DNA of 64,000 bases, taken from positions 4,154,001-4,218,000 of the forward strand of contig CP186339.1 of assembly GCA_049347715.1 (NCBI GenBank), in the 5' to 3' direction. Source of the stretch: Thalassotalea_B piscium_A. GTDB lineage: Bacteria > Pseudomonadota > Gammaproteobacteria > Enterobacterales > Alteromonadaceae. Below the pieces are notes generated by a model. That model was not told the origin of the DNA. It searched no databases and was given only the letters and a program-made list of their open reading frames with translations. Within the stretch, counting starts at the first letter, position 1. Every line of letters starts with the position of its first letter. Both the position numbers and the translations under genes were made by a program. Positions 9,925 to 19,702 of the stretch are shown here, in pieces.

Positions 9925-11424
9925 TTATTCACTTTGCTTGGCTAATTGTTTCTGCGCATATTCGAAACGTAATCGATACTCAGTCAATTGTGTTTCAAGA
10001 TTAGCCACTTCAGTGGTGAGTTTTTCATTTAAGATATGGTTCTCATCACGTAAATACTTAATAGTTTCGCGTGCTTTGTTGTACTCCATCTCTTGTTTGT
10101 CTCTATTCGTTGCAAAACGTTGTTGTGAGTGATTTACTTGTTCATTTGCTACTTTAAGCTCAGCACTAATACGAGAAATACTTTCTTTTTGTTGCTGATT
10201 TTCTTTTTCAAGTGCGGCAAACGACGTTTCTAATGTTTGACTGTGTTGCTGCAATTGCTCACTTTTTTGTGCATTCTCTGCTACTTGTTGCTCAAGACCT
10301 TCTTTTTCTTTAATGAGTTTTTCATTGTTTTCATTAAGTTGTTTTAGTGTTTCCGCTTGATTACCTAACTCTTTTTCTATTTTTTCAAGTTTGGTTTGTA
10401 ACTCTTTCGCAAGTGCTTCGCTTTTCACTAAGTCTTCATTCATCGCTGAATTTTTCACGCGTAGTGCTTTTAACTCATCTGTTGCTTGCTGGTTATTTTT
10501 ATCAAATAGGACGCGTTCTTCTTTAAGTTTATTCAACTCATCATTTTGTTTAGTTATTTGTTCTTCTAATGATTTAACAACACGTTCATGCTCACTCGCT
10601 GTTTTTTCTAACGCTGATTTATCTGATTGCCCTTGCTTAAGTTCATTCGCTAACTTTTCAGCACGCTCTTTTTCCTGCAGTAATTCTTTCGTTACTGTGT
10701 CAAGCTGCTGCGATAATTCTTCACACTGCTTAGCAAATTGAATTGATTGTGTTTGATGTTCAGAAACAGAATCTGTCGTTGAGGCAATTTTACGCGCGAA
10801 TTCTGCTTTAGCATGTGCTTGTTCAGCTAAGGCATCATTGAGTTGATTTTTTAAATCCGATATTTGCTGATTCTGTACATTCAAGGTTGCGGCTTTCGCC
10901 TGATCATTTTTAGTGAGGTTCTCTTTTACTCTTGATAATTCAGCCACTTGCTCGATAAGCATTTTTAATTGCTTACTTTGTGACTCAAGGGTTTCAACTT
11001 GTTGTTTTTCTTTCAAAGTGAGCTGTTTAACTTGTTCAGTTAGTTGACTATTTTCACTTAGCTTGTCTTGTAAAACAGTTTCAGTATCGGTTAATTTAGC
11101 CCCATTTAAATCCGCAATATTTTTTAATTCACTTTGCTGCTGATTGCTTTGTTGCTGTAACGTTTCGATAAGCGCTTGCTGTTCTTTAATTGTGCTTTCA
11201 GCTTGAACTCTTGTCAGTTCAATATGCTTAAGTTGTTCGCTATTCGTATTTTTAACCGATAAAAAGTGAGGATGTTGCTCAATATCTTCAATCGTTATGT
11301 CTTTATTTTTTTGAGATGCTCTAACAAGCTCAGCGACTTTTTCTTCTATTTGAATGTAAATATCGCCCGCTAAGCTTTGAATGCTTTCTTCTATACTGTC
11401 TGTTATTTTTTTCTGATCAGCCAT
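9925..11424 (-). CDS. Long cytoplasmic coiled-coil protein of unknown function
   Basis: A 499-residue protein whose residues 70-490 are almost uninterrupted coiled coil, rich in Gln, Glu, Lys and Leu. A short non-coiled N-terminal domain (about 60 residues) contains two helices around DIYIQIEEKVAELVRA and the sequence DIEQHPHFLSV. The frame opens at 11451, but the ATG at 11424 has GGGGAT 4-9 bases upstream and is preferred. There is no signal peptide or membrane anchor. The organisation recalls DNA-binding or scaffold proteins of the KfrA kind, but no specific motif was recognised, so no function is assigned. It appears to be transcribed alone. Confidence 0.7.
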   Translation of the reverse strand: MADQKKITDSIEESIQSLAGDIYIQIEEKVAELVRASQKNKDITIEDIEQHPHFLSVKNTNSEQLKHIELTRVQAESTIKEQQALIETLQQQSNQQQSELKNIADLNGAKLTDTETVLQDKLSENSQLTEQVKQLTLKEKQQVETLESQSKQLKMLIEQVAELSRVKENLTKNDQAKAATLNVQNQQISDLKNQLNDALAEQAHAKAEFARKIASTTDSVSEHQTQSIQFAKQCEELSQQLDTVTKELLQEKERAEKLANELKQGQSDKSALEKTASEHERVVKSLEEQITKQNDELNKLKEERVLFDKNNQQATDELKALRVKNSAMNEDLVKSEALAKELQTKLEKIEKELGNQAETLKQLNENNEKLIKEKEGLEQQVAENAQKSEQLQQHSQTLETSFAALEKENQQQKESISRISAELKVANEQVNHSQQRFATNRDKQEMEYNKARETIKYLRDENHILNEKLTTEVANLETQLTEYRLRFEYAQKQLAKQSE

Positions 11425-11557
11425 ATTATCCCCTAAATTTAAATACAGCAATAAGATAAACTAGCACAGCTTGAGGTACTGTTAAATAATATTATATCTA
11501 TTGAAATAAATAATTGGTCAAATTTGTATTACACCATACTTAAATAGTAACAATAAA

Positions 11558-11581
11558 AAAAGGGGCTATATAGCCCCTTTT
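11558..11581 (-). terminator. Rho-independent terminator of the sapC-like gene
   Basis: The inverted repeat AAAAGGGGCTA / TAGCCCCTTTT is followed on the minus strand by a T run. It is nearly symmetric, so it could also stop plus-strand transcription. Confidence 0.8.
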
Positions 11582-11600
11582 ATTTTAACCCTAAGGTTAT

Positions 11601-12356
11601 TTATTTAGTTGTTTCTGCAGGTCTAAATTGAATACCACTCACTTTTGCAGGGTTTTCACTCGTATTACGCAATTGCGCTAAACGATTTACTTGGCCCACT
11701 GACACTAACATGGCATGAATAGGGATAAACAAACCACGTTTATGGAAGTCCATCACTTTCTCTTCAGATAACTCTTGTAATTTTTTCTCATCAATTCCGT
11801 ATAAACCAACAAGTTTCTTATTTTCACCTGTATTAAGTGATAATTGTAATTCAAGCTCAATTAATAAATCATTTTCTTGAAGTACTTTTAAGAAGTTTTC
11901 TGTGTTGATTTCATCTTCATATAAACGACCTAGAGATTCATGAACACTTTTTAATAAATCAGTTTCATTACCTTCTGCATCAAATAAGGCATCGTCTTTA
12001 TCTTCGCCAACAAACGGGCTATCTAAATCAATACATGCGGTTAATGTTTTTTCTTTTTCAGGATCAAGTCCTAAAGTAAATGGCACTAATGAAATGCTCT
12101 GTGGTACATAAATCGCATTCCATTTCTCTTCACCATAATATAAATTTTCGCCAGCTTCTAAACCTAGCATAGCAACACAACGGTAACGTGATGAATCAGG
12201 ATCTTTCACGATAACAATTGGATAACTTGTTGCTGCTTGTGCAAATTCACGCGCGGTTACAGGTACAATATGTTGAGTTGCAACATGTGATAAGTCACGC
12301 TTTTTTGCGAGTTTTAAGTTTTGATGTTGCTCTTTTTTTACCGGTACTATATTCAT
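11601..12356 (-). CDS. SapC family protein
   Basis: A 251-residue soluble protein with the SapC (PF07277) pattern: an N-terminal region with SYPIVIVKD and YRCVAMLGLEAGENLYY, the Trp-Asn-AIYVPQSISLVPF block, and a C-terminal HKRGLFIPIHAMLVSVGQVNRLAQLRN. The family was named in S-layer export studies. In Alteromonadales it is often found with TonB receptors and polysaccharide or aromatic uptake genes, but no such partner is adjacent here. Role unknown. Confidence 0.8.
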   Translation of the reverse strand: MNIVPVKKEQHQNLKLAKKRDLSHVATQHIVPVTAREFAQAATSYPIVIVKDPDSSRYRCVAMLGLEAGENLYYGEEKWNAIYVPQSISLVPFTLGLDPEKEKTLTACIDLDSPFVGEDKDDALFDAEGNETDLLKSVHESLGRLYEDEINTENFLKVLQENDLLIELELQLSLNTGENKKLVGLYGIDEKKLQELSEEKVMDFHKRGLFIPIHAMLVSVGQVNRLAQLRNTSENPAKVSGIQFRPAETTK

Positions 12357-12581
12357 AAAATGTCTCTGATTTTCTGAACTGCGCTTATAATTATTTTGCA
12401 GTCTATTTTTTTAGTTAAGTAAGTTATGGTGACGCTGATAATCGCTTTCAATGGTTAATGCATAAAAAAGTATTGTTTTCTCTTTTTTAGCATCACCATA
12501 TTTATCCACCAGAATAAGATTTATCATCTATAATCAATGTTATAGCAAATTAAATCAACCTTTTACAGAAAAGGAAATAAA

Positions 12582-12914
12582 ATGCATATATCTCGTACTA
12601 AAATGCCAGTATTACTCTCTTTAACGCTACTAAGTTGGTGCTTTACCTTCTCTGTTGAAAGTAAACCTAAAACAACGACACTCTTTAATAAAACTTCAGA
12701 AGGATTTATTCAAGCAAAAATTAAAAATGAAACAATTAAAGAGCTTGCCTGTTATATAGCCATTGACGGTTTTAAGAAAAAATTTCGGTTAGCAGGACAA
12801 ATGGAATCTCAATGGGTGACTGCTACAGATAAACGCTTTTCTTATACAAACTTTAGTACTTGGTGCGACGCTGTTGAATTTTACCCTCAGTACAAAAAAT
12901 ATAAGCTAGGATAA
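12582..12914 (+). CDS. Small exported protein of unknown function
   Basis: A 110-residue protein with an N-terminal hydrophobic signal (residues 8-27, ending VES) and a compact basic mature part with two cysteines that could form a disulfide. An AAGGA ribosome site lies 6 bases before the ATG. No family was recognised. The next small exported gene lies 163 bp downstream on the same strand, which may hint at a pair. Confidence 0.6.
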   Translation: MHISRTKMPVLLSLTLLSWCFTFSVESKPKTTTLFNKTSEGFIQAKIKNETIKELACYIAIDGFKKKFRLAGQMESQWVTATDKRFSYTNFSTWCDAVEFYPQYKKYKLG

Positions 12915-13077
12915 ATCACCTCTCGAAACGCTCACTAAAACCTATAGTGGGTCTATCAGACGAGGAATATAAACAGATACATTAACGAATATATAAAAAT
13001 ATTCTCCCTTTTAATCTCTAGTACTTTTGATAACATACAAGCATGTGATTAAAAACAATTTTCAAAATGGATATAAA

Positions 13078-13395
13078 ATGAAGTTATTTTATATATTCTT
13101 AATGAGTCTTTCTTTATTTTCATTTTTTACCTTAGCAGACAATAAAACCCATCCGGATATTAGTTCGTTAATTTCTAAATCAGAATTTTTATCCTACAAA
13201 GATGTTGGTGAGTTTATTGATCACGCCCCTAAAGTTACCATTACCGTCAAACCAGCGGAAAATGATATTGTTGAGTACGGTCCTGATGTAATTAAAACTA
13301 TCACGGGCTCTGACTGTGATAGAGATGGTCAGATGGATGACAATAAAACCTGCAATGCAGTTTATTACAAACTGTGGTTAATGTACCAACGTTAA
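13078..13395 (+). CDS. Small exported protein with a calcium-loop-like motif
   Basis: About 105 residues from the ATG at 13078. The open frame could begin at a TTG at 13027, but only the ATG gives a clean signal peptide (MKLFYIFLMSLSLFSFFTLA). The mature part contains GSDCDRDGQMDDNKTCN, whose DxDxDGxxDD spacing resembles dockerin or thrombospondin type 3 calcium loops and is flanked by two cysteines. No enzyme family is recognised. Periplasmic or extracellular location is inferred. Confidence 0.6.
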   Translation: MKLFYIFLMSLSLFSFFTLADNKTHPDISSLISKSEFLSYKDVGEFIDHAPKVTITVKPAENDIVEYGPDVIKTITGSDCDRDGQMDDNKTCNAVYYKLWLMYQR

Positions 13396-13435
13396 CTACA
13401 TGATTTATATGAAATTATATTCTTATAAATAAAGA

Positions 13436-14209
13436 TTAGCTATTCTTATAAAAGAACACAACTGACATAATACAACCAACAGTGACAATAAAATACCTTA
13501 GGTATTTTTGCGATAAACGATAAGCTACCACAGCCCCCAAATAACCACCAATGACCGCGGCGATAGACATGACAGCTAGATATTTGAATGATAATGTACC
13601 GCCGGCAGCATAAATACAAACCGCCACCACAGTTAAAATGGCCGACAACACGTTCTTTAAGCCATTCATGCCATGTAAATTAGTTTGCCCCATAAGTACC
13701 AGCGCAGCTAAAACAATAATCCCCAGCCCGCCATTAAAATAGCCGCCATAAATACAAATACCTAACAATACTAAAGAGGTTCCTACAGTCGTTTTAACAG
13801 ACAACTTATCAATGTTGTTGCTATTACTTTTGTTAGCGCCATTATTTTTAATCAAAGTAGGACCAATGATAAAAGCAAGTGTGGCAAATAAAATTAACCA
13901 CGGAATTAAATAGGAAAAGACTTGTTCACTAGACATTAATAAAATAACGGCCCCTATACTGCCACCAGCAATAGCGAGCAAAAAAATATGAATAAAACTA
14001 AGGCTTGCCGGCAGGGTAACATCTTTTCGAAATCGCCAAGCACTTGCGATATATCCAGGTAATAACGCCGCAGTTCCTGTGGCATTTGCAATAATAGGTG
14101 GAATGCCGACAAAAATTAATGCGGGTAAGGTAATAAAGCTGCCACCTCCGGCTACGGCATTGAGCATCCCTCCAATAAAGCCAGCTAATGCAATAATGAC
14201 CCAATCCAT
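13436..14209 (-). CDS. TauE/SafE (TSUP) family membrane transporter
   Basis: A 257-residue polytopic inner membrane protein with about 7-8 transmembrane helices. The N-terminal GFIGGMLNAVAGGGSFITLPALIF motif region is typical of the sulfite/organosulfonate exporter superfamily, and the paired repeat GGYFNGGLGIIVLAAL lies in the second half. Substrates of the family include sulfite and sulfoacetate-type anions; nothing nearby identifies the one used here. A GGAG ribosome site is 6 bases before the ATG. Confidence 0.85.
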   Translation of the reverse strand: MDWVIIALAGFIGGMLNAVAGGGSFITLPALIFVGIPPIIANATGTAALLPGYIASAWRFRKDVTLPASLSFIHIFLLAIAGGSIGAVILLMSSEQVFSYLIPWLILFATLAFIIGPTLIKNNGANKSNSNNIDKLSVKTTVGTSLVLLGICIYGGYFNGGLGIIVLAALVLMGQTNLHGMNGLKNVLSAILTVVAVCIYAAGGTLSFKYLAVMSIAAVIGGYLGAVVAYRLSQKYLRYFIVTVGCIMSVVFFYKNS

Positions 14210-14266
14210 GATAACTCCAAAATAAGATTAAATAGTGATCTGCCTAAGTCATGTCAAAGCACACTT

Positions 14267-14527
14267 TTACTGTGTGTTTCTAGCTTTCTTTTTGACTTTG
14301 TTTCTATTTTCTTTAGTCATAAATAGAAACGTTAAGTACATTTTAGTGGGTAATGAAAATAATAGACCAAAAGCTATACATGCAGCACTAATGACAATAC
14401 CACTTACCCCCATTTTTTCAGGTAAATGTGCATAACTTAAGAGATAGTGACCGAGTAATAACAAGCAAAGCCCCAACACAATAGACACTTTAAGTGTTTT
14501 TATTAATTTGTCTTCGCTCATAAGCAT
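14267..14527 (-). CDS. Small two-helix membrane protein
   Basis: An 86-residue protein (84 if the second ATG at 14521 is used) with two hydrophobic helices at about residues 15-33 and 40-60 and a highly basic C-terminal tail, consistent with inner membrane insertion. It lies 57 bp upstream of the TSUP transporter in the same orientation and may be co-transcribed. No family is recognised and the ribosome site is weak. Confidence 0.5.
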   Translation of the reverse strand: MLMSEDKLIKTLKVSIVLGLCLLLLGHYLLSYAHLPEKMGVSGIVISAACIAFGLLFSLPTKMYLTFLFMTKENRNKVKKKARNTQ

Positions 14528-14706
14528 GCTCTAGGTACTTCACCATAAAAAGAGTGTCATACACTGACATGATTTTGTAAAGACTTAGGGATATAAAATA
14601 ATACTTGAGGAGGTAATTAACGCGGTAGAAAAGAAACCAATAGTTGATGCATTAGTGAAAACAAACGCCATTCACTCAGCCTAATTCAGCTACTGGTTAT
14701 TTATCT

Positions 14707-15675
14707 TTAGTGGTCAAATAAATGGTTTTCAATAAATTGATTAAAAATTGCTTTTGGAACAATGGCCCCTTGATGCTGTATAACAAAACCTGCAGCTGCA
14801 GACGCTATAATTAATGCAAAATCAATTGATTTTTTACTTATTCTTGCTCCCAAATAGACCCCATTAAATGAATCCCCCGCAGAAGTAGTATCAACAACAT
14901 TCGTTACCGGGGTAACAGAGAATTGGTGTTTTTTATCTTGGCAATAGCATAATATTCCAGCCTCACCGTTTTTAATGATAAGTTCTTGAATGCTAAACTG
15001 CTGGCAAAATTCAAATACGCCTTCCGCATCATTAATACCATAAAGTTGCTGAAAATCATCAACGCCAGGCAAAGCAATATCGGCTAAAGCAAATGCTTGC
15101 TCAAACTGTTCTTTCGCTTGCTCTGCTGTATCCCACATACGAGCACGATAATTAGGATCAAAGACAATACTCACACCCGCCAATTTAAGCTGTTCAACCA
15201 TTTGCCAAAATAACGGTCGGTGTTCAGGTATAATCACAGCTAAAGAAATCCCTGAGAAAAAGAACATATCTCCTTGGCAAAGTTGAGCGATAACGTCTTC
15301 ATTAATGAATGACATCACAGACTTAGCAGCGGAATTTTCTCGCCAATAATTAAAGGTTCTTTCACCAGCGTTATCTGTTTCTATTGCGTATAAACCGGGT
15401 ATTTTATTCTCCGATTTAAAAACAAAGTCACAACCGACTTGCTCTTCTTTAAAAAAATGTAGCATCTCTTCACTGAATTTATCTTTACCCACGGCTGAAA
15501 TAAAATGACTATTCAGTGATGGAAATGTTCTTTTCATATAAACAGCAGTATTCAAGACATCGCCGGCAAATGCCTGCCTAAGTATCTTTGATGCAGCATC
15601 ATTTGGTGAAGAGTTAAGGGCTTTATCCGCTCTTAGCTCAATCATGCATTCTCCGAACACATAAATATTACTCAT
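14707..15675 (-). CDS. kdgK: 2-keto-3-deoxygluconate kinase
   Basis: A 322-residue PfkB-family sugar kinase. GECMIEL at the start, the AFAGDVLNTAVYMKR substrate region, and the C-terminal DTTSAGDSFNGVYLGA with the catalytic Asp and anion hole are all present. It phosphorylates KDG, formed by DEH reduction, to KDPG for cleavage by KDPG aldolase; no aldolase gene is in the window. It is the last gene of the alginate operon, separated from the transporter gene by an 88-bp gap with a strong palindrome. Confidence 0.9.
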   Translation of the reverse strand: MSNIYVFGECMIELRADKALNSSPNDAASKILRQAFAGDVLNTAVYMKRTFPSLNSHFISAVGKDKFSEEMLHFFKEEQVGCDFVFKSENKIPGLYAIETDNAGERTFNYWRENSAAKSVMSFINEDVIAQLCQGDMFFFSGISLAVIIPEHRPLFWQMVEQLKLAGVSIVFDPNYRARMWDTAEQAKEQFEQAFALADIALPGVDDFQQLYGINDAEGVFEFCQQFSIQELIIKNGEAGILCYCQDKKHQFSVTPVTNVVDTTSAGDSFNGVYLGARISKKSIDFALIIASAAAGFVIQHQGAIVPKAIFNQFIENHLFDH

Positions 15676-15698
15676 TTACAAAACCTTATTAACGTTAT

Positions 15699-15731
15699 TA
15701 CCAAGTGGAAGACATACTTAACCACTTGGTA
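15699..15731. promoter_or_regulatory. Palindrome between transporter and kdgK genes
   Basis: Perfect 10-bp arms (TACCAAGTGG / CCACTTGGTA) flank a 13-base spacer within the 88-bp gap. It could be a partial terminator or processing hairpin within the operon, or an operator. There is no T run. Confidence 0.55.
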
Positions 15732-15763
15732 TATTTACAATGATGTGATCAAAATTTTCCGAA

Positions 15764-17062
15764 TTATTTAATGCTTTTTAATGGTTCAACTTTTGGAATA
15801 AGGATCCAAACTGCGAGCATGGCAGTAACAGCTAAAGATGCACCAATAACAAATGCAGGGGTATAATTACCATCCGCCGTTAACATAGGTACAAGTGCGG
15901 TGAGACCCAATGCGCCAAGTTTAGCCGCCATACCAGCAAAACCTGATAAGGTACCAACCGCTTTTTTGCCAAATAGATCACTTGGTAAAGTTTGCACATT
16001 GCCAATAGTGGTTTGAAAGCCAAATAAAATTATTGCCATAATGATTACTGCTGTAGTTGGGCCCCCTGGATTTGCCATTGCCAGAAGGGCGGGTAACATA
16101 ATCAAACAGCCTAAAGTAATAGTTAATTTACGTGTTTTGTTGGTGCTCCAACCAGCTTTAATCCGATTTTGTGCCAAAAGACCACCAAACCAAGCTCCAA
16201 ACATTGCACCGACATAGGGTACCCAACCGTAAATACCAATAGATTTCACATCCATTGCATACACTTCATTAAGGTAAATAGGGATCCAAAAAACAAATAA
16301 CCACCATATAGGGTCTATTGCCGCTGAGGCAATAATCACACCCCAACTTTCTTTACGAGAAAGCAGTTCACCTGTTGATGGATTATATTCGTCTTCTTCA
16401 CTACCATCATCAGCATTAGTATTTCGCTGCCCAGTTAAAATATAGTTACGTTCTTCATCTGTGATCCACGGATGTGATTGAGGTGGCGCTTTAACTAAAA
16501 TAATCCAAGGAATTAACCATAACAAACCCACAACACCTATTACTACAAACACCATTTGCCAGTTGAAATAAACGGTCAAATAAGCAATTAATGGAATGGC
16601 GATAATGCCACCAATAGCAGCACCAGAATTAAAAATACCTTGAGCAAGTGCTCGTTCCTTAGTTGGAAACCAATCGGCGTTGCTTTTAGCTGCACCCGGC
16701 CAATTTCCAGCTTCTGCTACACCTAAAATGGCACGAAAAACACTAAAACTTAACGCCCCTTGAGCAAGTGCGTGAGCTGCAGTAGCCAAAGACCAAACAC
16801 CAATAGATAAAACAAAACCTAAGCGTGTACCTACCCAGTCAAAGATTTTACCAAAGATAGCTTGACCAAAAGCGTAAGATAAAATAAAAACAATAGAGAT
16901 ATTGGCATATATTTGTTTGCGCTCTAACGCTGATTCATCAGGAAAAAGATCTTCAACAATATCCGGCCAAAGTACGCTAAGTGCTGACCTATCAATATAA
17001 TTAATCACAGTAGCTAATGCGATGAGTGCAATAACCCACCAACGTAAATTATTTATTTTCAT
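15764..17062 (-). CDS. MFS transporter for unsaturated uronate/DEH (ExuT-like)
   Basis: A 432-residue major facilitator with 12 predicted helices. It has the anion:cation symporter signature NYIDRSALSVLWP near residue 20 and GVAEAGNWPGAAKSNADWFP around 115-135, as in hexuronate transporters. Its start overlaps the kdgF stop as ATGA. Position in the alginate operon between KdgF and KDG kinase indicates import of alginate monomer or its linear form DEH across the inner membrane; the exact substrate is inference. Confidence 0.88.
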   Translation of the reverse strand: MKINNLRWWVIALIALATVINYIDRSALSVLWPDIVEDLFPDESALERKQIYANISIVFILSYAFGQAIFGKIFDWVGTRLGFVLSIGVWSLATAAHALAQGALSFSVFRAILGVAEAGNWPGAAKSNADWFPTKERALAQGIFNSGAAIGGIIAIPLIAYLTVYFNWQMVFVVIGVVGLLWLIPWIILVKAPPQSHPWITDEERNYILTGQRNTNADDGSEEDEYNPSTGELLSRKESWGVIIASAAIDPIWWLFVFWIPIYLNEVYAMDVKSIGIYGWVPYVGAMFGAWFGGLLAQNRIKAGWSTNKTRKLTITLGCLIMLPALLAMANPGGPTTAVIIMAIILFGFQTTIGNVQTLPSDLFGKKAVGTLSGFAGMAAKLGALGLTALVPMLTADGNYTPAFVIGASLAVTAMLAVWILIPKVEPLKSIK

Positions 17063-17439
17063 GCGCTGCTTTCCTTGTTTTTAATATGATCGAAAGCGCC
17101 TTCTTCCACGAAGTCTTCTCGAGCTGGACTAAAAGTATCAATTAAAATCCCACCTGTTGGACAGGTAGCCCCATGGTCAGCATGTGGCGGTATCATACAG
17201 CTATCGCCTGCTTTTAAAATTTTAGTAACCCCATCAATGTTAAAGTGAAATTCACCTTCTACAACGTAAGTAACTTGAGAATGTCTATGCGCATGATTGT
17301 AGCCAATGGCACCTTTTTCAAACCAAATTTTCACAGCCATTAATTCATGGTTATACCCCAGCATTTGACGCTTAAGTCCACCGCCTATGTCTTCAATTTT
17401 TGTTTCATTACCGAATGAAAAATGTTCACTTTGACTCAT
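17059..17439 (-). CDS. kdgF: KdgF-type cupin, unsaturated uronate linearisation enzyme
   Basis: A 126-residue single-domain cupin. Metal-binding residues are visible as H49, H51 and H53 with Q55 in the first cupin motif, and H86/H89 in the second (IPPHADHGA). In alginate and pectin catabolism KdgF converts 4,5-unsaturated uronate, the product of exolytic lyases, to linear DEH/DKI. The gene lies 9 bp after the PL17 lyase stop and overlaps the transporter start by 4 bases, so it is firmly in the operon. An AGGA ribosome site precedes the ATG. Confidence 0.9.
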   Translation of the reverse strand: MSQSEHFSFGNETKIEDIGGGLKRQMLGYNHELMAVKIWFEKGAIGYNHAHRHSQVTYVVEGEFHFNIDGVTKILKAGDSCMIPPHADHGATCPTGGILIDTFSPAREDFVEEGAFDHIKNKESSA

Positions 17440-17448
17440 GACTTATCC

Positions 17449-19683
17449 TTACTCTTTAATTTCGAACAATTTAAAACGGCCATCAAATTGATATGAAGCC
17501 CCATTAAATGAAAATGTATTTACTAAATGGTTGGTTAGGTTTTCCGCTGAATTAAACGCTAACAAATAACGTTTATTGCCTCGTAAAACAATTTCAAGAA
17601 TATCGATATTATTATCTTGTTGGTGAGATAACTTTTGAATCTTACTGACAGCTTCAACCGTAAATTCTTTTGATGGGTTATATTCACCATGAGGTTCTAA
17701 TACACTGACAAAAGTATGATTTTTTGACTGAGAACGGCGAATAAAAGCATTCTCATTACGAAGGTTAAATAAAGGATCGTTCGCGCCAATCTGCGTGAAA
17801 ATAAATGATGAATCGCCGTCTGAAATAGAAGAGTTCGTATAAAAACGTCCATTACTATTTAACCAAGTGATCTGTGATAACCCCGATTGAGGTTTTGCTT
17901 GCGCTTTCAACCATAAGTGTTGATACCCATTCTTCTTACCTAACACAGGCAAACGAGTTAACTGGGTGTCTAAATCAAAATTGGTGTCAATCAAATGACC
18001 TTTATAATGTACAGGTAAATCGTATTGATGTTTTTTAGTTGATTTTACGTCAAAAATATCCACCACAAAAGATTGTGCCAACGCTTTGCTTTCGTCACTT
18101 GGCAGCTTGATTAACGCAATAGTGCGCTTTAAAGATACCCCTTTATATGCACTATCAATTTTAGCTGAGCTAATAGTGACATTTTCATTTTTATCAAAAA
18201 ATAGTAACTGCGGGTGATTAGCATTACCTACTTCTGTCTTTGCATTAAAGTGTGATTGTTCATCAACAACAAGGGTATTATGCGCAATGGTTTGCTTTGC
18301 CCACGTTTTATTTTCGGGCAAATAGCGACCACCATACTTAGCTTCAACATTTAAAAATCTAGCAGCACCATAGTCTGAAACTATTTCTTCACCTCTATCG
18401 TAAAACTGCCACGTTAATTTATCGAAATGACCATGTCCTAAGCCTTGTGCTGCCGGTTTAAACAATACAGCTTGTTCGCCATTCACATTTTGGCGCATTA
18501 TTACTAATGCTCCTTGCTTACCATCATTACCATCGCCAAAAGCAACCGACTTAAATTGATACGGTTTCTCTAATTGCTGATCAAGTGCTTGAGCAACCCT
18601 TAAACCATCGCCCGTTAGCAATATTTGGTTTTGTTGTTTAGCAATGTCGAGTAAACCTGCATCCTTGGTTAATCCATAAGCAACAGTGACACCATTAACA
18701 AGCTCAATGGTATCAATACCTTTACTTTTTATTGCGTCATTTATTGGAAAGAAAAGTTTGTTATAGCTTAGCTGTATTGTGGTATCTATTGCTTTCAACA
18801 CAATCCCATCACGATACTCAAAAATTTTACGTTCTGGCTGATTGGTTTGAATAGCCTTAGCAAATGTTACAAAAGGCATTAGCGCGTAACGTTGGTAATA
18901 AGGACCTTCGTTATAATAACCTTGCGGAGAAAACAACTCATCCAGTTGCTTTAAAAAGCCACCTTTACCTGATTTATCTAAACCATAAAGTGCTTGTTCT
19001 ACCCAGTCTAACTCTCCAAGAACATAACCTGTCATACCAACAGCAGCTGTGGTCCAGGTACCGTGATTATGAACTTTGTTGAATGTTTCAGGTGAATCCA
19101 CCGATAGAAATTTGACGATAGGGCGAAATAACCCTTGTTCAATTTTTGCTTTTTCAGTAGTTGTTAATGATGGTAAAATCAAGTCATAGGCTTGGCTGGT
19201 GTATACCAGCCAAACGGCTTCATTTAGACTCTGCCAGAAGAGTTTTCCTGGATTTTGTTTGCCCATTTTTCGTTGTGGATGCAAAGGCAAAGTAGGGTAT
19301 AACTGGGCATATTCCAATAACATATCACGAACATAATTGGCGTATGAAACGTCTTGTGACAGTTGATAAACAATACCTGCATCGTACATTAGCTGATAGT
19401 TTTTTTTATGACGTTCATGGGTATAACCACCTCCGCCATCTTGCGGTAATGGAATATCTACAACTAGCTGCATTTGCTGATCTAACTCAGCTTTTTTCGC
19501 TAAATAGGTTTGTTGGAATAAGCCTGTTTCTTTAATGGCTTTACGCATAGAGACCACGTCGCTACTCGTCACCATTAAATTAGGGTGCTGAGCAAAAGCA
19601 GTATAACTAAAAACAAATAAACTCATTAAAACAATAGTTTGCTTTATTCTTAACACCTTACTTTTTAAAATAAAATTTAACAA
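17449..19683 (-). CDS. PL17 exolytic oligoalginate lyase
   Basis: A 744-residue protein with a signal peptide (about residues 14-31, ending AFA), an alpha/alpha barrel N-terminal domain and a heparinase II/III-like beta-sandwich C-terminal domain. N206-H207 in NKVHNHGTW and the tyrosines of YNEGPYYQRYAL (262/263) match the catalytic Asn-His-Tyr set of PL17 enzymes such as Alg17C. HGHFDKLTWQFYDRGEE supplies the metal-site histidine region. It releases unsaturated monouronate from oligoalginate in the periplasm. The start is a TTG with AAGGAAG upstream; a GTG at 19656 is an alternative. Confidence 0.9.
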   Translation of the reverse strand: MLNFILKSKVLRIKQTIVLMSLFVFSYTAFAQHPNLMVTSSDVVSMRKAIKETGLFQQTYLAKKAELDQQMQLVVDIPLPQDGGGGYTHERHKKNYQLMYDAGIVYQLSQDVSYANYVRDMLLEYAQLYPTLPLHPQRKMGKQNPGKLFWQSLNEAVWLVYTSQAYDLILPSLTTTEKAKIEQGLFRPIVKFLSVDSPETFNKVHNHGTWTTAAVGMTGYVLGELDWVEQALYGLDKSGKGGFLKQLDELFSPQGYYNEGPYYQRYALMPFVTFAKAIQTNQPERKIFEYRDGIVLKAIDTTIQLSYNKLFFPINDAIKSKGIDTIELVNGVTVAYGLTKDAGLLDIAKQQNQILLTGDGLRVAQALDQQLEKPYQFKSVAFGDGNDGKQGALVIMRQNVNGEQAVLFKPAAQGLGHGHFDKLTWQFYDRGEEIVSDYGAARFLNVEAKYGGRYLPENKTWAKQTIAHNTLVVDEQSHFNAKTEVGNANHPQLLFFDKNENVTISSAKIDSAYKGVSLKRTIALIKLPSDESKALAQSFVVDIFDVKSTKKHQYDLPVHYKGHLIDTNFDLDTQLTRLPVLGKKNGYQHLWLKAQAKPQSGLSQITWLNSNGRFYTNSSISDGDSSFIFTQIGANDPLFNLRNENAFIRRSQSKNHTFVSVLEPHGEYNPSKEFTVEAVSKIQKLSHQQDNNIDILEIVLRGNKRYLLAFNSAENLTNHLVNTFSFNGASYQFDGRFKLFEIKE

Positions 19684-19702
19684 GGTAACTTCCTTAATCC
19701 GC

